Source: CAWCWN01 sp963799245
Lineage (GTDB): Bacteria; Chloroflexota; Ktedonobacteria; Ktedonobacterales; Ktedonobacteraceae
Reading direction: 5' to 3'
Assembly (NCBI GenBank): GCA_963799245.1
Contig: CAWCWN010000001.1
Location: 91,758-155,757 of the forward strand
Length of the DNA: 64,000 bases
The notes beneath the pieces were generated by a model, which saw nothing but the letters and a program-made list of their open reading frames with translations, was not told where the DNA came from and did no database searches. Of this stretch, positions 25,285-34,083 are shown piece after piece (position 1 is the stretch's first letter; each line of letters opens with the position of its first letter). A program made the position numbers and the translations under genes.

Positions 25285-27495
25285 ATGGCTACAAAGGATA
25301 AGTCGGTCGCAGAGCTGCGTTTGCGCGCAGGAATTGATGCCTATAACGACGGCAGGATGGAGGCTGCAGCAGATGCCTTTATCGAGGCGGAGCAACAGTT
25401 CCGTCAGCTAGGTGATCTTAAGCGGGCAGGCGACTGCCGCTCATTGCTGGCGGATCTACAGCGCGAAAATAACCTGATCGAACAGGCCCTGGCCAGCTAC
25501 CAGCGCGCAATGAAACTGTATCAGGAGGCCGGTCGCCCGCTACTCGAAGCCAATGCGGCCCTGGCGATTGGGCATCTCGAACGGCAACAAACTCACCTGC
25601 AGCGCGCGTACGAAGCCTATCAAATGGCACAGCAGCTCTATGCGAAGGAAGATAATCCGCAGGGGCTGGGGAAGGTGGCCCTGGCCTTCGGGCATATCGA
25701 GCTACAGCGCGGCAACCTGTCAGGCGCAGCCGAATACTACCAGCAGGCGATCGTGTACTATATCAACGCCAAAGATGCCATTAACGAAGCCGATGCGCGC
25801 CTGAGCCTTGCCGATAATCTCCGCCAAAAGCGTCAATTCGACGCTGCTCAGGCGGATTACGTGCGCGCCCTGGAGGTCTACTCGACGCATAACGATTTTT
25901 ACGGCACCGTCGACACACTCACGGGATTGGGACGGCTCTACCTCGATCAGCAGCGCGTCGCAGAGGCCGCCGATACGTTCGCCGACGTTGTGGCCCGGGC
26001 CCGCCCGCTGGAGTACGAATTGGGCGAGGCCGACGGCAATCTGGGGCTCGCGGAGGTTGCGCAACTGCAGGGCAGGGTCGATCAGGCATTGATAAGCGCA
26101 CAACTGGCCCAGCAAACATATACGGATAAACAGAATGCCCTGGGCAGCGCTAACGCCAGCCTGCTGTTGAGTGAGATAAACATGCGCCGCGGCCAGCTCT
26201 CATATGCCAGTTCGACTATGGAACGCACCGTCCGGACCTATAAAGCCGTTGCCTATCGAATCGGCCTGGCAAAGGCGACTGCGGGCCTGGGCGAGATCCA
26301 GCGCAGGCGTGGTTTCCTATCCACAGCCTTGCAGACTTTTAATGAGGCCCGCCAACTTTCACACAGCATCCAGAATGAACTGCTCGAAAGTAGAGCCTTG
26401 CTCGGCATAGGTGATATCTATCGCCAGCAAGGCAGCACCTCTCAGGCAGGAGTCTTCTACCGCGATGGGGAAACGCTCCTGCGGGCGCTTGACGATGCCA
26501 CATACCTGGCCGAAGCGCAGATACGCCTGGCGCGCCTGGCCGTGTTTGCCGGGCGCCTTGATGAGGCCAGTTCATTTCTGGCGAAGGCTGCGGCCAGTCT
26601 GGGCGAAGAAAAAACACAGCAGGGGAGGGCTCGCCTGTTGATCGTCAGGGGTCAATTACTCCTCACCCAGGGAAATTTTGTCCAGGCGGAGGCAAACTTC
26701 AGCACAGCTCACAACCAGGCCGCAGGACAACAGGAGCCGCTGCTGGCGGCCGAAGCATTACTTGGTCTTGCCCGCACGCGCCTCTCCCACGGAGATCTGG
26801 ATGCGGCTGCCTCCACCTATTTAGAAGCAAGTCGACAGTTCCAGTTACTCGAGAGCACAGATGGAGATGGCGCAGCCGTGCTCGGCGTCGCTCAGACACT
26901 GGTGGGCCGCGAGCTATGGGAAGAAGCCATTTCACGTTGTGAAGAGGCGCTCACACGTTTCAACCAGAGCGATGATTTGATTGGACAGGCTGATGCCATG
27001 CTTGCCCTGGGAATGGCTCATCGCGGCAACGGCGAGCTGGAAGAGGCATCTGATGCCTTCAACCAGGCCTTGAACCTGTATCAACAGCAGCAGCAACCAC
27101 TTGGCGAAGCTGATACGCGCTATGAACGGGCGGGCATCTACCTGGTACAATCCAGGCTTGAGGAGGCGCTGGCTGAACTCAAGCAGGCCATCACCCTGGT
27201 TGAGCAGGTCATGAAAACGCTGAGCAACCCTCAAGAATGGAGCGTGTTCTTACAGCAGTATCCTGAGTTGTATGTCCAGACGGCTATTACCTATATCCGC
27301 CAACATCAGGATGAGCAGGCTGCAACGCTCTTGCAGAATTTCGCGCGCATCGCTGGAGCCGATCAGCTCAGACAACAGATCCAGGCGTATATAGCGACGA
27401 TACCTACAGCTGGCGAGGAATTAACAGAGGACGAGGTACGCGCCAACAAAGATCTTATCAAACGCCTGGAGCAACTGCGCAAGCAAATCAAATAA
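25285..27495 (+). CDS. Large tetratricopeptide-repeat protein
   Basis: A 736-residue protein built almost wholly of about 16-18 TPR-type helical hairpins of roughly 40 residues. Recurrent patterns are A-x-x-LG, GDxxR and A-x-x-x-Y-x-x-A (for example ALASYQRAMKLYQEAGRPL, AYEAYQMAQQLYAKEDNPQ, ASDAFNQALNLYQQQQQPL). There is no signal peptide, membrane helix, enzyme domain or DNA-binding domain. The C-terminus is a charged helix ending KRLEQLRKQIK. Such proteins are protein-interaction scaffolds. It precedes a tandem structured repeat and two unrecognised genes leading into the peptide transporter. The partner is unknown. Confidence 0.88.
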   Translation: MATKDKSVAELRLRAGIDAYNDGRMEAAADAFIEAEQQFRQLGDLKRAGDCRSLLADLQRENNLIEQALASYQRAMKLYQEAGRPLLEANAALAIGHLERQQTHLQRAYEAYQMAQQLYAKEDNPQGLGKVALAFGHIELQRGNLSGAAEYYQQAIVYYINAKDAINEADARLSLADNLRQKRQFDAAQADYVRALEVYSTHNDFYGTVDTLTGLGRLYLDQQRVAEAADTFADVVARARPLEYELGEADGNLGLAEVAQLQGRVDQALISAQLAQQTYTDKQNALGSANASLLLSEINMRRGQLSYASSTMERTVRTYKAVAYRIGLAKATAGLGEIQRRRGFLSTALQTFNEARQLSHSIQNELLESRALLGIGDIYRQQGSTSQAGVFYRDGETLLRALDDATYLAEAQIRLARLAVFAGRLDEASSFLAKAAASLGEEKTQQGRARLLIVRGQLLLTQGNFVQAEANFSTAHNQAAGQQEPLLAAEALLGLARTRLSHGDLDAAASTYLEASRQFQLLESTDGDGAAVLGVAQTLVGRELWEEAISRCEEALTRFNQSDDLIGQADAMLALGMAHRGNGELEEASDAFNQALNLYQQQQQPLGEADTRYERAGIYLVQSRLEEALAELKQAITLVEQVMKTLSNPQEWSVFLQQYPELYVQTAITYIRQHQDEQAATLLQNFARIAGADQLRQQIQAYIATIPTAGEELTEDEVRANKDLIKRLEQLRKQIK

Positions 27496-27661
27496 ATTCA
27501 TCCAGCCAACGACGCTCTCGCGTCTAGCTATTACCTGCCCCCCGGGCAGGCTGGCTCAGGCTGGCTGATAGGAGAACTGGATATTCATCCAGCCAACGAC
27601 GCTCTCGCGTCTAGCTATTACCTGCCCCCCGGGCAGGCTGGCTCAGGCTGGCTGATAGGAG
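27496..27661 (+). repeat. 79-bp structured sequence repeated twice in tandem
   Basis: Copies at 27496-27574 and 27583-27661 are identical over 79 bases and separated by 8 bases (period 87). Each copy contains a small hairpin, GACGC-TCTC-GCGTC. A second hairpin has the arms CCTGCCC and GGGCAGG around CCC. Outer CAGCCA and TGGCTG boxes could close both. The second copy ends in AGGAGG. It lies after the TPR stop and 97 bp before the next gene. It could be a tandem terminator, a structured leader RNA or an extragenic repeat. Confidence 0.92.
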
Positions 27662-27757
27662 GCTTGCCATTCATGTCTAAACGGCTTATTATAGAGGAGC
27701 ATAATTACTTTGCCGACTTTCAAAGAGTATATATACTGATCGAGAGGAAACTTCGCT

Positions 27758-28537
27758 ATGGATCTACGGTTTTTACGCGGCGATCCCCAGACACCCAGGG
27801 GGCATGCCATTTTTGTCGCGCACAGTACAAGCGACTCCAGGGCCATCTTCTGTACATATTGTATCGTACCACCTACACCGTTATCGCTGGCGAAGTATCT
27901 CCCGTCCTTCCTGGCCGCGCAGCTCCCGGCCGAAGAACTGCGCGAAGCGACGAATGTCAACGTTATGCCGATTCCCCCCATGTTGGAGGAAGGCAGCAGC
28001 CTTGAACATTTACAGATGCTGGCGGAGCGCCGTGAAGATGACCTGTGCGATCTCGGTTCGATCAATCCACGCGACGAAGCTATGCGCATGCAGCTTGTCG
28101 CCGAAGGATGCCAGGACTATGGCCAGCTCTACCTCAAATATACATTGACATTCGACCAGCTGCCTGGCGCAGCACGCGCCGCCATTGACGAAGCGGATGC
28201 TCCACTTGATGATTTCAGCGCGGACGACCTGCTCGCTCAGACGATGACCGATCGAGAACGTTTGACCGAGCTGGGCAAGTTGATAGGTATGGCTCGCTAT
28301 GCCGTAGAAGGCCACGACGGGGAGCTGCTGCGCGAGACAAAGCAGAAAATGCAGCGCATCGCGGGGCGCCTGGCGGAAAAGTATCGCAGTGCAGAGTTTA
28401 TATCCGCGGCCCTGGATCCGAGTGAGCGCGGCGCCAGGCTGGCGGAACTATACCTGGAACGCAGCTTTAAACTTCTGGATGAGGAATACGCGGATATTCC
28501 ACGCATCGAGCGAGCAATTCGCGAACTACAACAATAA
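27758..28537 (+). CDS. Unrecognised 259-residue protein
   Basis: I do not recognise this protein. The N-terminal ~75 residues (DLRFLRGDPQTPRGHAIFVA, YCIVPPTPLSLAKYLPSFLA) look like a mixed alpha/beta unit with two cysteines (FCTYC). The rest is acidic and helical: DDLCDLGSINPRDEAMRMQ, a long helical pair from about 175 to 215, then ARLAELYLERSFKLLDEEYA. No signal peptide or membrane helix is visible. ATG 27758 follows GAGAGGA. It is downstream of a tandem structured repeat and 33 bp before another unknown gene. A lineage-specific role is possible. Confidence 0.7.
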   Translation: MDLRFLRGDPQTPRGHAIFVAHSTSDSRAIFCTYCIVPPTPLSLAKYLPSFLAAQLPAEELREATNVNVMPIPPMLEEGSSLEHLQMLAERREDDLCDLGSINPRDEAMRMQLVAEGCQDYGQLYLKYTLTFDQLPGAARAAIDEADAPLDDFSADDLLAQTMTDRERLTELGKLIGMARYAVEGHDGELLRETKQKMQRIAGRLAEKYRSAEFISAALDPSERGARLAELYLERSFKLLDEEYADIPRIERAIRELQQ

Positions 28538-28579
28538 ATTACATCGCGCTTTTCTGCTAATTTAGGGGGGGTGAGATAT

Positions 28580-30007
28580 ATGCCTACGCTTGGTATGGAA
28601 ATTGATATTTCTTCGCTTGTTGAAGCCGTGGTTGCCGGTGATCGCGAGCAGATTATTTCCACTGCACGCTCGTATTTACAGCAGGGTGCTCCCGCGGCCG
28701 AACTGGCTGGGCGCATCGGCCTACGTGTCGCCCGGGGTGATGACGATGGTCACGCCATTCTCACCCTCAATGCCGCAGCGGCTCTCAGCCGCTTCATTTC
28801 CGCCTTGCCGCAGCTTGAAGGACAAGGCGAATGGATCCATGTGGCCGAATTGCCGCTGCTAATCCAGGCTCTTGTCACCATTGCTCCGGCCTTGCGCGCG
28901 GGCGAGACAAGCCATGTCACGTATCCGGAACCGCTCTTTCCCAGCGGCCTGCACGAGGGGACAACGGTTGACGAGGCCATGCATACGGCCGTCTATAACA
29001 ACGACGTTACCACCGCCGAACGCCTCCTCTTTGGCCTCTACGGTACAGGCGCCGACTATCGCACCATGGAGGTGCGCACCTACGATAGCATTGCTACAAC
29101 TTTCCAGCATGGCGGACATCCCCTGATATTTGCAGCACGCGGTTTCCAGTTGCTCGACATCGTCGAATGGGGCGATCGCGCGCCCGCCATCTTACACTGG
29201 CTCGCCCCTCACCTGCCCCTGCACACAGAAGAACCTCCCTGGATCAACGATGTACGGGCTTTTCTTGCCGATCCCGCCCACCGCGTCGATAGCTTACGCA
29301 CGCGGCTGGCAGCGCCTGAAGATGAGCAGGCCCTCCCCCTGCGCCAGTTGATCCTGAGTAATGCCAGCACTTCACAGATCTGCCAGGGCGTCTTTGATGC
29401 CCTGATGAAGGGCGGTGCCTCAACGCGCGGCGTGGGATCCGTTATCGCGCTCGCCGCTGCTGATGCAACCCAGATGGTAGGCGATGCTGAACGCGAGGCC
29501 TTTACCCGGGCAGCGCATGGGCTGCTTTTTGCCGCGGCGGTGCGCATGGTCTATGCACGTGTGCAGGATATCGCGGCGATACCTCTGTTATTCACGTCTG
29601 CGGCATACATCAACAGCCTGCAAAACACGCTCGCGCAGGAGCAGAGCGCATCTCCGCGCCAGGCGTTGCCCTCCACCTCCGGCGGCGGCTTGATCGCGTC
29701 ATCGCTACTGCAGACCCTGCAAGCACAGTTGGAGGCGCAGGACCTGCAAGGAGCTCTTGCTACCGCTCGTCGTTATACCCGCTTCGAAAGCGATACCCGC
29801 GCGCTCTGGGCAACCATCGGTCTGGGTGCAGCCCGGGCCGATGCCGCGGTCGACCAGGGGCATACCTTACAGATCGTTCAAGCCAGCGCGGAAGAATATC
29901 AAGCCTGGCCTTCCGCCCTCGGGCAAACCAATGTGGACATATTTCTGCAGGTGGCACTGCGCGCCGCAGCAGTTGCCGAACGCAATACACTGGTAGAGGG
30001 GTTATAG
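28580..30007 (+). CDS. Unrecognised helical protein, 475 residues
   Basis: I do not recognise this protein with confidence. It is mostly alpha-helical and Ala-rich without a signal peptide. Conserved-looking blocks are ELAGRIGLRVARGDDDGHAIL near the start and TTVDEAMHTAVYNNDVTTAE with AERLLFGLYGTGADYRTMEV in the first third. HGGHPLIFAARGFQLLDIVEW follows (given here as a His-containing block). Near 385-400 a low-complexity linker leads to a further helical part. ATG 28580 is preceded by GGGGGTGAG. Its stop codon is immediately followed by the ATG of the first peptide-binding lipoprotein, suggesting coupled translation and a link to peptide import (inference). Confidence 0.68.
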   Translation: MPTLGMEIDISSLVEAVVAGDREQIISTARSYLQQGAPAAELAGRIGLRVARGDDDGHAILTLNAAAALSRFISALPQLEGQGEWIHVAELPLLIQALVTIAPALRAGETSHVTYPEPLFPSGLHEGTTVDEAMHTAVYNNDVTTAERLLFGLYGTGADYRTMEVRTYDSIATTFQHGGHPLIFAARGFQLLDIVEWGDRAPAILHWLAPHLPLHTEEPPWINDVRAFLADPAHRVDSLRTRLAAPEDEQALPLRQLILSNASTSQICQGVFDALMKGGASTRGVGSVIALAAADATQMVGDAEREAFTRAAHGLLFAAAVRMVYARVQDIAAIPLLFTSAAYINSLQNTLAQEQSASPRQALPSTSGGGLIASSLLQTLQAQLEAQDLQGALATARRYTRFESDTRALWATIGLGAARADAAVDQGHTLQIVQASAEEYQAWPSALGQTNVDIFLQVALRAAAVAERNTLVEGL

Positions 30008-31747
30008 ATGCATATGTACAGCGGCAAATGCTTCGCAGAGAGGCTGCTCCCCGTTGCGCTCTGCTTCCTGATGCTGCTCCTCGCAGCCTGCACCATCGGC
30101 GGCAATCAACAGGCTCAGAAGCTGGTCAAAGCGCCCGCCAACAAGCAGGTATACACCGTTCCGCAGGTCGGCACTTCGGACCTCACTACCCTTGACCCCG
30201 CCCTGGTCATGGCGGCCGATCAACCCTCGCTCAATGCCATCTCGATGATCTACACCGGTCTGGTGCAGCTTGATGACAAGCTCCAGGTCGAGCCTCAGCT
30301 GGCCCAGTCATGGGATGTCTCCTCCGACGGCACGAGCTATACTTTTCACCTGCGCCAGGGACTGAAGTTCAGTGACGGCACACCGATCACCTCAGCGGAT
30401 GTCGCCTATAGTATTGATCGCGCCCTGCAGCCTGCCACAAAATCCTCCGTCGCACCCATTTACCTCTCACTCATCAAGGACTCCGACAAGCTTCTCGCCG
30501 GCTTCATCCCAACCTTTACGCTCATCGGCGATAGCCTGCTAACCCCCAATAGCAACACGCTGATCATCATGATAAAAAAGCGGGCTCCCTACTTTCTCTC
30601 AATGCTCACCTACCCCTGCGCGTATGTTGTCGAGAAGCGCCTGATTGATACCTACAAATCGGCCTTCACCGACCACCTGAGCGAGGGAGGCTCTTCGGGC
30701 CCTTTTAAGGTCGCGCAGTATACGCACGGACGCTCCATCGACTTTGTGCCCAATCCCTATTACTACGGACCCCATCCCCAACTTGGCAAAGTCGTCTTTC
30801 CCTTTTATAGCCAGGCCGCCAGCGCTTACCACGCCTACCAGCTTGGCCAGGTGGATACGTCCGGTGTGCCTCTCGCGACATTTGCCAGCGACAGGAAACG
30901 CAAAGATTTTTACCAGGTACCACAGTTGTGGATCAACTACTACACCATGAACTACCTGGCAAAACCTTTTGATAACGTCCATATTCGCCAGGCCTTTGCC
31001 CTGGCAATCAATAAAACGAGCATCGCCAGCAGCGTCTGGCAGGGAACGGTCATACCCACAAACCATATCGTGCCACAGGGCATGCCGGGTTTTAATCCCA
31101 ATCTGACCGGACCCGATGGCACGCAGAACCTTAAAGGGAATGCCGCTGAGGCCAGATCGCTGCTCCGCCAAGGCCTTAGAGAAGAGGGATGGTCCAGCGT
31201 CGCCCAGCTTCCAAGCATTAAACTGACCTATGCGACGGGTGTCTCGAATTTCGACAAAGAGGTTGCAGCTATGCTGCAAATGTGGCAGCAGGTGCTGGGT
31301 ATAATGATCACACCTAATCCTATTGATTACAACACCTTGCTGGCACAGGTGACGCTCGCCACGGGCAACGCCGCGGGGCTGCAAATGTGGGGCCTGGCCT
31401 GGGTTGCCGAGTACCCCGACCCGCAAGATTGGTTAACCCGCCAGTTTGACCGGGGCGTACCCAACAACAATATGAATTATGGCCAGAATACGAGCAGCAA
31501 TGTCGCGCAGCAGCAAAGCATTCAACAAAGGCTGGAGAACGCTGATAGCGATAGCAATGTCAACTCCCGCACTCTGGCCTATCAACAGGCGGAGCAACAG
31601 CTGGTCAATGATGTGGCCTGGCTGCCGATGGAGCAGGTCACGACGATCTTCCTGCGCAAACCAACGGTCATCGGTATCGTCGATAATACAACCGGCTTGA
31701 TCCCACCCAACGACTGGGCCAATATCTATATCGGAGAGTACATCTAG
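30008..31747 (+). CDS. Peptide ABC transporter substrate-binding lipoprotein (family 5), copy 1
   Basis: Extracytoplasmic solute-binding protein of the OppA/DppA family. The signal peptide ends in lipobox LLLAAC with Cys28 as the lipid anchor. Family-5 motifs are present: LVQLDDKLQVEPQLAQSWDV, YTFHLRQGLKFSDGTPITSA, DVAYSIDRAL and a C-terminal NDWANIYIGEY. The length of 579 residues is typical. It begins directly after the previous stop codon. It is a clear paralogue of the next gene, with long shared blocks such as NYLAKPFDNVHIRQA, but uses less G/C at third positions. It would deliver oligopeptides to the OppBC permease encoded downstream. Confidence 0.9.
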   Translation: MHMYSGKCFAERLLPVALCFLMLLLAACTIGGNQQAQKLVKAPANKQVYTVPQVGTSDLTTLDPALVMAADQPSLNAISMIYTGLVQLDDKLQVEPQLAQSWDVSSDGTSYTFHLRQGLKFSDGTPITSADVAYSIDRALQPATKSSVAPIYLSLIKDSDKLLAGFIPTFTLIGDSLLTPNSNTLIIMIKKRAPYFLSMLTYPCAYVVEKRLIDTYKSAFTDHLSEGGSSGPFKVAQYTHGRSIDFVPNPYYYGPHPQLGKVVFPFYSQAASAYHAYQLGQVDTSGVPLATFASDRKRKDFYQVPQLWINYYTMNYLAKPFDNVHIRQAFALAINKTSIASSVWQGTVIPTNHIVPQGMPGFNPNLTGPDGTQNLKGNAAEARSLLRQGLREEGWSSVAQLPSIKLTYATGVSNFDKEVAAMLQMWQQVLGIMITPNPIDYNTLLAQVTLATGNAAGLQMWGLAWVAEYPDPQDWLTRQFDRGVPNNNMNYGQNTSSNVAQQQSIQQRLENADSDSNVNSRTLAYQQAEQQLVNDVAWLPMEQVTTIFLRKPTVIGIVDNTTGLIPPNDWANIYIGEYI

Positions 31748-31755
31748 AAAAAACT

Positions 31756-31790
31756 CGTTTCTTGTGTGAGAGATCTTTTATCAAGAAACG
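31756..31790. other. Inverted repeat after the first binding-protein gene
   Basis: CGTTTCTTG (31756-31764) and CAAGAAACG (31782-31790) flank a 17-base loop just 9 bp after the stop codon. It could attenuate or process the transcript. It lacks a T-run. The rest of the gap to 31994 shows nothing else clear. Confidence 0.4.
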
Positions 31791-31994
31791 TAGTAATTGT
31801 ATGCCGGCATCGATTGAGATCTACGCGACCCTCGCTTTCCGGTTCACCATGCTGCCCTGTCATACGACATGCAGGCTGCCTGCGACAAGCTAACAACTCA
31901 GCTAATTGGATAGCATACAGCCGGACAGCTCATATCGGAGTGATTTTCCTTTGTATGCACCTATTTTTCAGATTATTTCAAGGAGAAGTTCTAC

Positions 31995-33740
31995 ATGCTT
32001 GTACGCAAGAAATTGACTTCTAAGCTTCTGCCAACGCTTCTGGCCTTGATGGCCTTAATGCTCGCGGCCTGCGGCGGGGGCGGCAGCAACCCGGCGGCCA
32101 ATACCACGCCGGCTCCCCAGAGCCAGCAGGTCTTCCGCTTTTTCGGCCTGGATTCCCCTGTGACCGACATCGCCACCTTCGACCCCGCCCAGGTGCAGGA
32201 TTCCGAGTCGGGCAATGCCGTCCAGATGGTCTTCACCGGCCTGGTCCAGTTCGATGACCACCTCCAGGTCCAGCCGCAGCTGGCCCAGTCCTACGACAAG
32301 TCGTCCGACGGTCTGACCTACACCTTCCACCTGCGCCCCAACCTGCAGTTCAGCGACGGTACGCCGCTGACCTCGCAAGACGTGGCCTACAGCATCGACC
32401 GCGCCCTCTCGCCCGCCATCAACAATATTACCGATGTGGCCCCCACCTACCTGGGCCTGCTCAAAGACGCCCCGGCGCGTACCAAGGGCACGGTCAAGTC
32501 GCTGATCAACGACAGCATCCTGACGCCTGACAACAGCACCGTCGTCCTCAAGCTGAGCAAGCCGGCGGCCTACTTCCTGGGCGCCCTGGCCTACCCGACC
32601 TCCTACGTCGTCGAGAAGAGTGTCATCGACAAGTGGGGCCTCAAGTGGACCGACCACCTCTCCGACAACGGCGGCCAGGGCGGCGACAGCCCCTTCATGG
32701 TCAAGAGCTATGATCATAGCACGGGCATCAAAATGATCCCCAACCCCCACTACTACGGGCCCAAGCCCAGGCTGTCAGAGGCCGATTTCATCTTCTACAA
32801 AGACACCCAGACCAACTACAACGCCTACCAGGCGGGTCAGATCGACATGACTGTCATCCCCTCCGCCGAGCTGGCGCACGCCAAGACCAGCAAAGAGTAC
32901 AGCCAGACCCCGCAGCTGACGATCTGGTACTTCGGCATGAACTACCTGGCCAAGCCCTTCGACAACGTCAATATCCGCCAGGCCATGGAACTGGCCATGA
33001 ACAAGGATGCCATTGATCAGGCAGTCTACAAGGGCCGTTACCAGCCCACCTGCCATATCGTGCCCTCGGGCATGTATGGCTATGCCCCCAACCTGACCTG
33101 CCCGGGGGGGGCCCCCACCTCGGGTGACGCGGCCAAGGCCCAGCAGCTGCTGAAGACAGGCCTGCAGCAAGAGGGCTACAGCAGCGTCGCGCAGCTGCCG
33201 CACATCAAGCTGGCCTATGAGTCCGGTCGCCCAGACCTGGACAACCTGATCACCTCCTACCGCTCTGAGTGGCAGAAGGTGCTGGGCATCAACGTCGACA
33301 CCACGGTCGAGGACTTCAACACCCTGATCCGCCAGGAGAACGCGACAGCGGGCAAATCACCGGCGCAGGGCGGACTGCAGATGTGGGCCGCCGGCTGGAT
33401 CGCCGACTATCCCGATCCGCAGGACTGGACAAGCCTGCAGTTCGGCAATGGGGCGCCCAACAACGAGGGCAACTACGGCCAGAACAGCGGTCCGATGGCG
33501 AGCGAGCAGCAGCAGGTCCAGCAGCAGCTGGCGGCCGCCGACCTGATGCAGGATCCGACGGCGCGCGCGCAGGCCTACAACCAGCTCGAGCAGAAGCTGG
33601 TCAATGACGTGGCCTGGCTGCCCTACGCCCAACAGCTGCAGGACGTCCTGACAAAGTCGTATGTGATCGGCCTGGCCAACAATGCCCTCGGTATCGTGCC
33701 GCCCAATGACTGGTCACACATTTATATCACTGCGCACTGA
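31995..33740 (+). CDS. Peptide ABC transporter substrate-binding lipoprotein (family 5), copy 2
   Basis: Second OppA/DppA-like binding protein. The signal peptide has lipobox LMLAAC with Cys26, followed by a Gly/Ser-rich spacer. Shared family blocks include QVQPQLAQSYDKSSDGLTY with THFLRPN-like strand YTFHLRPNLQFSDGTPLTS, NIRQAMELAMNKDAID and PDPQDWTSLQFGNGAPNN. ATG follows AAGGAGAAG. Compared with copy 1, codons end far more often in G or C, which suggests either high expression or different ancestry. A perfect 60-nt hairpin follows 40 bp after the stop. High lipoprotein output relative to permease would be expected. Confidence 0.92.
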   Translation: MLVRKKLTSKLLPTLLALMALMLAACGGGGSNPAANTTPAPQSQQVFRFFGLDSPVTDIATFDPAQVQDSESGNAVQMVFTGLVQFDDHLQVQPQLAQSYDKSSDGLTYTFHLRPNLQFSDGTPLTSQDVAYSIDRALSPAINNITDVAPTYLGLLKDAPARTKGTVKSLINDSILTPDNSTVVLKLSKPAAYFLGALAYPTSYVVEKSVIDKWGLKWTDHLSDNGGQGGDSPFMVKSYDHSTGIKMIPNPHYYGPKPRLSEADFIFYKDTQTNYNAYQAGQIDMTVIPSAELAHAKTSKEYSQTPQLTIWYFGMNYLAKPFDNVNIRQAMELAMNKDAIDQAVYKGRYQPTCHIVPSGMYGYAPNLTCPGGAPTSGDAAKAQQLLKTGLQQEGYSSVAQLPHIKLAYESGRPDLDNLITSYRSEWQKVLGINVDTTVEDFNTLIRQENATAGKSPAQGGLQMWAAGWIADYPDPQDWTSLQFGNGAPNNEGNYGQNSGPMASEQQQVQQQLAAADLMQDPTARAQAYNQLEQKLVNDVAWLPYAQQLQDVLTKSYVIGLANNALGIVPPNDWSHIYITAH

Positions 33741-33780
33741 GTCAGGCGCGCCTGGCACTCCGGGTGTGAAGCACCGCGCA

Positions 33781-33840
33781 GCTGACATGCACAGGAGGGA
33801 TAGCGATCAAAAGATCGCTATCCCTCCTGTGCATGTCAGC
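33781..33840 (+). terminator. 60-nt perfect hairpin between binding protein and permease genes
   Basis: Two exactly complementary 28-base arms, beginning GCTGACATGCACAGG, enclose an AAAA loop. After one mismatch, four further bases (CGCG/CGCG) could pair. No T-run follows directly. It should block or strongly reduce read-through from the lipoprotein gene and stabilise its mRNA. An excised or degenerate mobile palindrome is an alternative. Confidence 0.8.
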
Positions 33841-33869
33841 CGCGCTGGCGACAGGCAGAGCTTTTTAGC

Positions 33870-33898
33870 TTGACATTACCTGGAATGTCACTTAAAAT
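33870..33898 (+). promoter_or_regulatory. Strong internal promoter for the permease genes with overlapping operator-like dyad
   Basis: TTGACA and TAAAAT are spaced by exactly 17 bases, close to the sigma-70 consensus. The spacer and -35 box contain an inverted repeat, TGACATT (33871-33877) and AATGTCA (33884-33890), placed where a repressor could act. The oppB start is 186 bp downstream, giving a long leader. Confidence 0.65.
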
Positions 33899-34083
33899 AT
33901 GTACAAATCAACCCATGTAACCGCCTGGATCCAGGCCAATTGAGCTATCTCCATAAAAAGTGCCGTTTTATGAGCATGCCATGCAGGGCAACATGATGTT
34001 GAAAGATGTACCACTCGTTTAGAGGTGGTCGTCAGCCATCTCACATGCAATTACAGCCTCCACAGGGGAGTAAGGGGCACACT

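Noticed and set aside
27673..28005. Plus-strand frame beginning MSKRLIIEEHNYF after AGGAGG
   Set aside because: It starts well but soon runs out of frame over the better-supported gene at 27758, and its later sequence looks like a shadow frame. A short leader peptide cannot be excluded.
32055..32750. Minus-strand frame of 231 residues opposite the second lipoprotein gene
   Set aside because: Antisense shadow caused by strong G/C-ending codons; Gly/Val-rich with no family features.
34006..34083. Upstream extension of oppB to 34006
   Set aside because: The residues before ATG 34084 are not permease-like; the conserved N-terminus begins at 34084.
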